In this document: piece after piece, positions 55,010-64,000 of the stretch | Numbering within the stretch: the first letter of the stretch is position 1 | How the letters are laid out: every line of letters starts with the position of its first letter | Made by a program: the position numbers and the translations under genes | Notes under the pieces: generated by a model | Seen by the model: only the letters and a program-made list of their open reading frames with translations | What the model was told of the DNA's origin: nothing | Databases searched by the model: none | From: Culex pipiens pallens | Taxonomy: Eukaryota > Arthropoda > Insecta > Diptera > Culicidae | Length of the DNA: 64,000 nt | Direction: 5' to 3' | NCBI RefSeq assembly: GCF_016801865.2 | Contig: NC_068937.1 | Coordinates: forward strand, 33,693,692-33,757,691

Positions 55010-57540
55010 TACTTGGGAAATTTTGACGAAATAAAGCCCGCCCAAGTCGAGTTTAATGTGTGGGGGATTCGCATGAAAGTGTTGTGTTGATAACATCTCT
55101 GCTCAACCGAGAAGAAATGTAGGAGTAATCCTTGCCTCTTTTTCGTCGTAGTCAATTGTTTCATTTTATTGCGTTCCATAAAATGCTTGGAAATAGCCGA
55201 CTGCTGCAAGAGCTTTAGCAAAATTTATTGAAATTTGAAGCAGCTGATTCAGTGTTTTCTTTAAAAATTCGCTTTAAAATTCACAGGCTCAAAAAACCAC
55301 CTGGTGGGAACAATGATGGAGTCCTTTTCCAAAAAAGTGCTCTTTGAAAAAAGGTCTGGTCCCACTTTCCGCGAAGTCTCATTTTTCGCCCATGATTCAT
55401 TACCCCGCAGATGGCGCGCAATTTCCCAACGGCGAATGATAAAAAGTCGGCACCTTAAAATGAGCTGGGCGTGGCCGACGGTTCTTCGTAGAAGCTTCCC
55501 CCGTGCCGCGTGTATGAAATTAAATTTATGATAATTGCTTGATTATGATAATAATAGAGTACGCGTTGCAAAAGCACCCCCCTTGTTCGCCCCCCAAAAG
55601 TGTGAGTCCGGAAAAGCGCCTCGTGTGTTTGCGCGGAGCTTTTCCGAGTATCAACACTTGAATCCGGTGCTTTCATCAGCGGCACTACTCTCGCCGTTGA
55701 TTACCTCGTGCATATTTATGAATCGTTCGTTGGTTGATTTTTGGACCGCGTGACGAGATGACAGCTGTGGCCAACCGTACAGATAATAACGCCATCTGGA
55801 CCCCCTCCACTCTGGATGGTACATCAAAAAGTGGTTATGCAAAATGAAGCCATTTTCGTTTATTTCGGGGTAAACTACTTTGGAAAACGGCAATAGGATG
55901 TAGATTGTAGATTTAATTTTGGCGGTTATAGTTCACTTGGGATCACCCAATGCAAAAGTTGCGTCTTTCAATCACGTAAAATTCAGTACGCAAAAAAGTA
56001 TAAGTCATCGCTAAAATTTAAAAGTTATCGCTGTTTTTGTGAAAAAAAAAGATTTTTCCCGTTTTTATTTTCAAAAAAACATATTTGAAAACCTGTAAAT
56101 GGCCACCTGCCATCTTTGAGTATGTTACATAAAATTTCCCAAAGAATCCGATAAAAATATTTTCAGACATAGGTAGTTTGGTCCAGACATCGTCAAAACG
56201 GCATTTAAAAGTTTCATACGAACTTTTCAAATGTTAGGCTGGACTTCTCGGTCCTCAAACTATTTTTCTTTAAAAGGTCAACTAATCACCTTTCATTTGC
56301 GTCCAAGACACCTAAAATCAGTTGAAATGGTGCGGAGATACGATCTTTTTCGAAAACTGACAGGAAAATTGCAGTTTTCTAAGTCTCACCCAAACAACCC
56401 TTCATATTCTAATCCGATTTTCAATGAAAAAAAAAACAATATTTAGAAAAAAAATAATCGTGACTAACATTTCAAAAGGCCGAAATATTGAATGTTTGGC
56501 CATTTTTAAATGCTAGTCTTGATTAAAAAAATGAAAATATTGTTTTCGAAAAGAAAATTTCACGAATGTTTATTTTTTAACATTGAAAATCGGACCTTAT
56601 GTTACTGATCTCAGTACAGTACTCGACATTAGAAAATGGAGGGTTGTTTGGGTGAGACCTAAAAAATTTCAATTTTCTTGTATCTTTTTCTTTAAGCCGC
56701 TGTATCTCAGCAACCAAAGGTTCAGTCTTTTCAATTTTTCAGAACTTTCAGAACTACAAATGTTTCACTGAAATCAACTTTTCTTTGGCTATATCTTGAA
56801 AACAGGGCCCTATATCAAAAAATCTGTTAAGTACTTTTCGATTGCAAATTCAATTTTAAATAGTAAAATATTAGGTAAAAAACATATGTATAAAATTTCG
56901 ATTTTTTCAAAAACTCATAACTCGGCGGCAGAATTTTGACCTTTCTTCTCTTTGGCTCAAAAGTTGCGGGTGTTTGTCCCCTAAAACATATACAAAATCT
57001 CGAATATAAAATTTCAAAAAAAGTTCTGTAGACCTCAACAATGTCTACAACTTTGCCGAAGACATCAAATTGATCAGAAAATTCATTCAAAAGTTACAGA
57101 TTTTCGAATATTTACGTACCATTTTTATATGGACAGCTGCCAAAATTGTATGGAGACTTGTATGGGTGAACCAATGACACAAAATAGCTTCTTTGCTCAT
57201 AAGGAAGGCCCCAACAAAGTTTTAGCAAAACAAAAAAATAATGGTCGGAATCGGCCGATTCCGTAGAGAATTGCTCACTTGTATGAAGTTGGACGGGCTT
57301 TCTGAAAAAAAAATACACTGAAATAAAATTACACGTAAATTTTATGAGATTTTTCAATTTTAAAGTTTTAAAGTTAAATTTGAAGGTGATGTTACGATTT
57401 TTTTTCGTTCAAATTTTTTCAGGAGCCTAAAATGTTACAAAAAGACTCACGAAATGCTGGCTGGTATGTTTTTCCTAAAAAAAATACAAAAATCATTTAC
57501 TAAAACTGTTTTTTTGAAAAGTGGTCTGAACGTCACCATT
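55010..57540. other. Mixed unique and repeat DNA, no gene seen
   Basis: 55020-55930 looks non-repetitive with only short frames. 56030-57300 contains dispersed-repeat phrases (CAACTTTGCCGAAGACATCA at 57048, TATGGACAGCTGCC at 57129) and an inverted pair around 56440-56620. Confidence 0.4.
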
Positions 57541-57614
57541 TAAAAAAAACGAACCGGAAATCGATTCTTTAGACAATTTCACATAAAAGTCTCCATATTG
57601 ACAACTGTCCTGTG

Positions 57615-58690
57615 TCCAATCCTTGTGAAGATACAGCGGTCTTAAAAATAAAAAAAAAGTTGAAAAAATACGGTTTTTGATGGTTTTTTTCCATTTCTAT
57701 ATGACAGAGTTGATTTTTTAGTCTCGTAAATATTTTTACCGGGAAGCTCGTCCGATTTCCCGTAAGTTTGTCTTTGACAGCATTGCAATTGGATGTATGG
57801 GCTAACAGATATAAGCTTAATTACATTGTTCATATTTTTTTCAGTGTGGTAGAAACCAGGATTGTAAATACACAGAGAACAGATGTATATCATTGAACAA
57901 ACAGCATTGAAAAACGTGTGTAAAAATTCAAACCAAAATACGTTGAAAAGAGCTAGGGTGTGCACCATCCGCCTAGATAGCGCCACTTCCAAAATCATGA
58001 TGGCCTACAGTAGCAGAACTTTGGACCATCTAATCACTACATAAAACATTCCGTACGAACGACATCAGACCAATATCTAACTGTCCTTCATCAGAGGGTT
58101 GCAATTTTACGCGCCAAAGAAGGTAAACAAAATGAAATCGGACATAACATGTGTAAAGGTACTATTTTATGTTGTCGCTTGAAAAATCATTTTGTAATGA
58201 AATTTCTGTTAGGTTTTCGTTAATGTTTATGCATTTTTGCATTATTTTTAGTCAACTGGAATTATACAGAAGGGAATTTTCTATTTAAACGAGGTTAACA
58301 TTTATTTTCTTTCGGAATTCTTGAGCCTTTTTCATTGTTAAGTCAAGTATTCTCAGCCGCGACGGTGGCGCTGCCAAGCGTATCCTGCACACTCTAATTT
58401 CTTTGACGCAAGATTGTATGCAACGCATTTTTTAGTGCAACAGTGTTTACACACAAGTTAGAGCCTAGATGTACATCTGTTATCTGTGGTAAATAAGCTT
58501 ACGTAAATATTAAAACGAGTCAAATTAAAATGCTGTCCAAGGCAAACTTATGGGAAATTGGACGAGCTTTCCGGTGAAAATATTTTCGAGACTGCAAAAT
58601 CAACTCTGTCACATTGAAAATGCCAAATGCCACTAAAAAAGCCTTTTTTTCAACATTTTTATTTTTAAACCGTTGTATCTTCGTCTGCCT
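57615..58690. mobile_element. Foldback element with inner TIR element
   Basis: GACAGAGTTGATTTTTTAGTCTCG with GGAAGCTCGTCCGATTTCCC at left is inverted at 58545-58612 (GGGAAATTGGACGAGCTTTC, CAACTCTGTCAC). Arms about 250 bp, about 85-90 percent similar by eye. The inner element is listed next. Confidence 0.75.
57956..58394. mobile_element. 439 bp TA-flanked element in the foldback loop
   Basis: Left GGGTGTGCACCATCCGCC and right CGTATCCTGCACACTC are imperfect inverted repeats next to TA, each followed inward by a GCGCCAC motif. Confidence 0.5.
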
Positions 58691-58745
58691 GTGTGGATCA
58701 ATCGGACCGCGCACTGGACTCACAATCCAGAGGTGGACGCAACAA
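58685..58745 (+). repeat. tRNA-like segment
   Basis: GTGTGGATCAATCGGACCGC then GGACTCACAATCCAGAGGT look like the D-arm and anticodon arm of a tRNA, with no T-arm. Probably a SINE or pseudo-tRNA remnant. Confidence 0.35.
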
Positions 58746-61613
58746 ATTCTAAGTGTAAATATTAGGGTGGGTACGTTTTTCAAAAAGTTCTCCGATCAAG
58801 TTTTAGTATGGTTCCCCTTGTAGGGCATGCCCATAGGGGCTCTCATGCCAAATATCACCACGTTGTGAAATATCATAAAAGTGGCGTGTACTTTTATTTC
58901 AGTGTATTTTTTTTTCAGGAGGCCCGTCCATTTCCTACAAGTTTGTCTTTGACCACTTTTTGGTACGATGCAACGGCTTCGAGATACAGTAATTTTTAAA
59001 TTACAATATACAAAAAATATTTAAATAACTTACGCCCTTCTCAAATGAAATTTTCGAGTGCAATTGACTCCATAAACACCAAAATTGCTTATTTAAGCCT
59101 AGGATAACATGTCTACAAAGTTTCATTGAAATCGGAGAGGGTCGGGTACAGAAGTATCAGAAAAATTCTTGATTTGAGCTGGAATTGCTCTTTTTTTCTT
59201 GTCACCTTACCTGATATCCGTGTGGGCTAAGACGCAGTTCTCTCCGTGCGTGCTAGGTTTGAGTCCCACAGTTTTTGAATTAATGCTACAAGTTTCAAAA
59301 TCTTCCAATTGCCATCCTAAATCCATCGTTTAAGATATAAAATTTAAAATTCTATTTTAGTTTTAGTGCTCACAATTTCATAGGAATTTTATCCCGAAAT
59401 GGACGCAAAAAGCAAAATAAGGAAGTAGATTGAAGACACACTGCTTTAGACGGTCGTGCAACATGAAAATCAATATTGAAATTTTCAGGAAAATCTCATT
59501 GAAATTGCTTGGCTTTGCGATAATCTACAGCAATTTGAATAATTCACTCGCAAGCTCACAAATGCAGTGGCGCGCGGTCAAGTCCGGAGAATCTCGTTAC
59601 ACGTTCAACCTGGTCGTTCGGTATTGACTTGATTGTGGCACAAATTTATGCGCATATAGAAGCAAATAAATTTTAAACAGATTGTTCCTGCCTGACTCAA
59701 TTTTGCCCACCTCGGGGTAAAATCGTGCACACACACACCCATTTCTTGCGTTTTGTGGTTTATGTCTGAGGAACTTGGGGGTAAAAATGCTGCTCGATTG
59801 AATATTTATTAGCAACCTAGCAACTTTCCCACGTGCACACGGTGCTGGGTGGCGCTGGAAAATCAACCACCACCCCCCTTGGCACTCTTTAAAAGGGTGC
59901 ACGGAAAAAGTTTAATTATGAATAGGTTATTTCAGGCTAAATTATAAAACAAACTGTAAAAAAAGTGCGGCCGGCTACGAAGTTATGGAAAATTGTAGTT
60001 CAAGTTTGATACAAATTATACTCTCCATAATTTCGCTGCCGGCCAACCTGGTTTCTACATTTTTTTCTCCGTGCCCTCATCGATTTGCCGGACAAGGTGC
60101 TCTCGCAACCAGCAACCTTCAACCTCCTCAGCAAGTGATCATAAATATTGCTTTTCTTCGCAAGAAATGGGCACATCAACAAGTTCAGCACAAAGGACTC
60201 TCTTCCCCCTACACCTCCATAAATTCCGACAGGTTTTTCGGGAACCGTTTTATTGACACGGTGCGACGTGGCAGTGAGTTATCGATATTGTTTTAAGGGT
60301 CAACGAGCTCGGGGGTTTTGTTTTATCTCGTGAATCATAATTTATTGGGAGTAATAAATTTTTTTTACGGAAAAAAAACATTGTACCAACATCACAGACA
60401 AACAGACGTGAACCTCTTTTTGAATTTAATGAGCAAAAATTTAACTGTCATTTTGAACGATCAGAAACTCACCACGGCAAATTTAAACTCACCACAGCGC
60501 ATTTAAACGCGTTTGACAGTTGCGTGAAACTGTTTGTGCTTTGCCATAATTTCGAGTCGATAATTCTTTCAGTGCTTCAAAAATTCAGTTTCAAACTTTC
60601 GCGAGCAAACATGAATCGTTGATGTGGAAAATTGTGCGCGTTTTACAAACTTTTCCACCACCAATGTGGTGCAGCGACCTGGAACGAACTTTGCTCTGAA
60701 TTTTTGGGGGCTGGTGGTAAAATTATGCGCAACTTTGGCAGCGCGATGAAGCACGTGCCACCGCGTTCACGTGAGCATTTTTATGCTCGCCCAAAAGTTA
60801 TCGGTTTATCTGCGAAAGTTGATTTTCAGTCATCTTTTTTCGTGGGATTCAGTTGGAAAGTAAGCATTTGAAAGGTAAATGTTCACAGACAATCAGAGAA
60901 GAATCTCAGGACAACATTTGTTTGTAACTAGCGCAATCTGTTGGCCAATCATGTAAACTGACATGACATTTCTAACTCAAATCTGAATTATCAGCTTTCT
61001 CGACATAACTCGAAATTTTAGATGTAAACTGTCAGTAAACATTTCAGTTTCAACAAGGTATGATAGATTTGAGCTTCTTGAACAACGACAGAATTAATTT
61101 TTAGTGAATTTCCTGCAAAAGAATAAACTTGTAAATTTCGGGCAAAAATGATATGATTCTTTGGGTAGAAGCCAGGCGCCTCTATTAATTCATTCTGAGA
61201 AATTTGTTCAATTTCAAAAACATTTCTCCTCACAAATTGAGCTTTCAGTCTGTAATAACTCCACAACACCCACATTGTTACCTCGTTCAACGTAGTTCAC
61301 CCTTATTCCGAAGGGAGTGCACAGGTGTTTCGAACGTCAACGGGAAAGCATTCATTAAGCGATTCAACCTTTTTTTTTTATTCATACGTTTCGTTTCATG
61401 CAGCAAAGTAATTTTCTGCTTCGCTACAAATAAAAAAACGATTCCAATGAGAGCTTAGCTTATTACAGAGCGTTTTGATGGGATATTAATGGGATTTGAG
61501 AGAAGAAAAACACATCTGGATATTATTTTTACCTTTCTTGGAAGTATGTTCAGATAAAATGGATTGATTTGACAGCTTCGTATTATTACGATGACTTTTT
61601 TAGGTGGAATATA
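58746..61613. other. Intergenic DNA, no gene seen
   Basis: A tRNA-like segment is at 59212-59285 (GTGGGCTAAGACGC, GGTTTGAGTCC). The section 59400-61500 seems mostly non-repetitive. Open frames up to 103 codons (59985-60296) lack domains. Confidence 0.4.
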
Positions 61614-62506
61614 TCAATTCTTCAATTCTTCAATTCTTCAATTCTTCAATTCTTCAATTCTTCAATTCTTCAATTCTTCAATTCTTCAATTCTTCAATTC
61701 TTCAATTCTTCAATTCTTCAATTCTTCAATTCTTCAATTCTTCAATTCTTCAATTCTTCAATTCTTCAATTCTTCAATTCTTCAATTCTTCAATTCTTCA
61801 ATTCTTCAATTCTTCAATTCTTCAATTCTTCAATTCTTCAACTCTTCAATTCTTCAATTCTTCAATTCTTCAATTCTTCAATTCTTCAATTCTTCAATTC
61901 TTCAATTCTTCAATTCTTCAATTCTTCAATTCTTCAATTCTTCAATTCTTCAATTCTTCAATTCTTCAATTCTTCAATTCTTCAATTCTTCAATTCTTCA
62001 ATTCTTCAATTCTTCAATTCTTCAATTCTTCAATTCTTCAATTCTTCAATTCTTCAATTCTTCAATTCTTCAATTCTTCAATTCTTCAATTCTTCAATTC
62101 TTCAATTCTTCAATTCTTCAATTCTTCAATTCTTCAATTCTTCAATTCTTCAATTCTTCAATTCTTCAATTCTTCAATTCTTCAATTCTTCAATTCTTCA
62201 ATTCTTCAATTCTTCAATTCTTCAATTCTTCAATTCTTCAATTCTTCAATTCTTCAATTCTTCAATTCTTCAATTCTTCAATTCTTCAATTCTTCAATTC
62301 TTCAATTCTTCAATTCTTCAATTCTTCAATTCTTCAATTCTTCAATTCTTCAATTCTTCAATTCTTCAATTCTTCAATTCTTCAATTCATCAATTCTTCA
62401 ATTCTTCAATTCTTCAATTCTTCAATTCTTCAATTCTTCAATTCTTCAATTCTTCAATTCTTCAATTCTTCAATTCTTTTCAATTCTTCAATTCTTCAAT
62501 TCTCCT
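61614..62506 (+). repeat. 8 bp satellite CAATTCTT, about 111 copies
   Basis: Near-perfect array of CAATTCTT with only isolated interruptions (CAACTCTT near 61839, CAATTCAT near 62387, an extra TTT near 62477). Because 24 bp contains no stop, all three plus frames are open and read the same octapeptide ILQFFNSS. Confidence 0.97.
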
Positions 62507-63800
62507 AAACGAACATTTCAATTTATTAATTCAAAAGTTTTTCCTTACAAAAGCTACGTCTTTAACCTCCAACTTTTGCCCCTCACTCTTAAAGATCGCC
62601 CAACGTTTTATCTGCAGTCTTGAAATCTGCCTCCTCAAAACACGACTTCTATCGCAGCCATCGAAAAAAAAAACGCGCGCGCACTTTTTGGACAAAGCGC
62701 CGTGACATTCCGGGCGGAGGCCGCACTTCAGTTCAGTTTTCTTTCATCGACCAACATTTCCAGCGAAAGAAAAAAGTCCCCCTGATTGTTGTGCATACAA
62801 TGAAGACGATGGTCGAGATGAAGAAAGGAAACGTACAGTTCCCTTCCAGCAACTGTGGTGAATTAAATCGTTAAGTACGGCTGCTTGACATTTGCAGACG
62901 ACACTGGGTACAATTCGGAGAAGTCAAGTTGGTGAAGATTTCTGTGTTAAAACAATTTAAATTCTTTCGGAATACTACGAGAAAAATAATTAAATTTAAA
63001 TGAAATTTCAAAATTGCAGATCTACCTGAAACTTTTAAGCTTAAAATAGATTTGCCTGCTTGATCTCAAACCGGCTCACTCGAAGATCTCTCAATTAGAA
63101 ACATTTCATGTTTGAACTCAACACTACTTGGATTACTAATTGAAAGTCGGTTAAAGTTTAACAGCACTTTGAGTGGTTCGTTAACCAGAAACCAATTAGC
63201 AATGTATTAATACGATGCTGTCATAATTGTTAACGTGTGTGTGGTAGAACCTGATAATGGAGAGGATAATTTTCTTCAGCTGGCTTACTGCCATTATCCT
63301 GGGGGTAAAACTTGGCATGCCCAATTTTCGGAAATTCAACCAGCACATGGTGGGCGTGTTTTAGGATCTCATATCGTTGGCGTTGTGGTCACTTGTCGTA
63401 ATTTGATTTTGGTGATATCTTATCGCCGACAGTGGACGAAAAATTTTTTTTAAATCTTTCTAAAATAGATTAATTCAACCATATCATGTTAAATTTTCAA
63501 TGCTTTCACCAAGACTATTTTTTTTAAAATTTTATAAGTTTAAGGGTGCACAGCAACCAAGGAAGTTGTTGCCTTCTTATTCCAAAATTGTCAAACTTAC
63601 GGACCCAATCCGCAAAAATCTGATTGGAAAAATAGGCAAATTTTGTTGTAAATCGCTTAGTGGACAGTAAATTGGGGGATGAATAAATTTTTTTATATCG
63701 ATTGTTCCCGTAGTTTCGAAAAAACTAAAATATCTGTAATAAAAATCTGGGTGCAAAAGCTCTGGTTGATGTGCACCATTAAAAGTATAAATATGTGCTT
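62507..63800. other. Unassigned DNA right of the 8-mer array
   Basis: Includes a GC-rich patch at 62660-62730 (GCGCGCGCAC). Open frames at 62620-62874 and 63235-63453 have no recognisable domain. Confidence 0.4.
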
Positions 63801-63804
63801 AAAA

Positions 63805-64000
63805 TTGTTCACAAAATACCGAATTGTTTCGAAAATATTAAAATTTTCATAATTTCAATATGGGACTCAACGAAGCGAAATTTTGTTTGTTTTTTCACTT
63901 TATGAGTGTTTTTTTGACAATACTGAATTTTTTAAAAATTACTGTATTCTTTCGAAAATACTCAAGTTTTTAAAACATGCAATATAGGTATCGAACGAAT
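63805..64000. repeat. Partial copy of the ~124 bp ACAAAATACCG unit
   Basis: CACAAAATACCGAATTGTTT with TTCATAATTTCAATATGG, then a second unit with AAAATACTCAAGTTTT and GCAATATAGGTATCGAACGA, matches the array at 28917-29405. Cut by the window end. Confidence 0.7.

Noticed and set aside
61569..62705. Three overlapping open frames of 305-378 codons
   Set aside because: All come from the 8 bp array reading ILQFFNSS in each frame.

Overview
This is eukaryotic, AT-rich, intron-containing and very repeat-dense DNA, best explained as a mosquito chromosome, probably Culex. That is an inference from the repeats. Two-part tRNA-like elements at 1-301, 2683-2795 and 20441-20700 have the layout of the Culex Twin SINE, and the rest is mostly short inverted-repeat transposons with TA target sites, foldback elements and simple-tailed LINE-like insertions. 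No bacterial operon, CRISPR array or conventional tRNA or rRNA gene was seen.

The only gene I can support well is a six-exon plus-strand gene (coding exons from 6070 to 10431, 640 codons). It starts with a likely signal peptide and carries a 13-cysteine module in exon 4. A 5'-truncated tandem paralogue lies at 26655-28142. Its four exons are all open, its splice sites are conserved and all 13 cysteines are kept, but the first two exons are absent and it begins abruptly beside a transposon end. No pathway can be assigned; both copies probably act outside the cell or in the secretory route.

Layout: 1-6000, SINE and MITEs. 6023-10492, gene A, with a 1.8 kb LINE-like insertion in intron 2. 11038-17952, a nested stack of inverted-repeat elements. 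18328-23714, a 5.4 kb foldback element flanked by TTAA whose arms are arrays of a ~142 bp unit, itself split by a hAT-like element and a SINE. 25020-26650, small transposons running into paralogue B (26655-28142). 28527-30890, a second multi-layer nest. 30900-31400, a GC-rich promoter-like block. 32286-37350, LINE-like element, foldback, MITEs and a perfect hairpin. 37351-40450, largely unique intergenic DNA. 40455-43602, a giant composite microsatellite (9-mer then 7-mer). 43603-61600, repeats with several further TA-flanked and foldback elements. 61614-62506, an 8-mer array. 62507-64000, unassigned DNA ending in a repeat shared with 28917-29700.

The main novelty is structural. Foldback transposons here have inverted arms built from tandem arrays, nested insertions can be ordered by exact target duplications, ORF-less LINE-like inserts have clear target duplications and different short tails, and a ~75 bp hairpin recurs at four or five sites. 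All family names below are by motif and layout only; no database search was possible.
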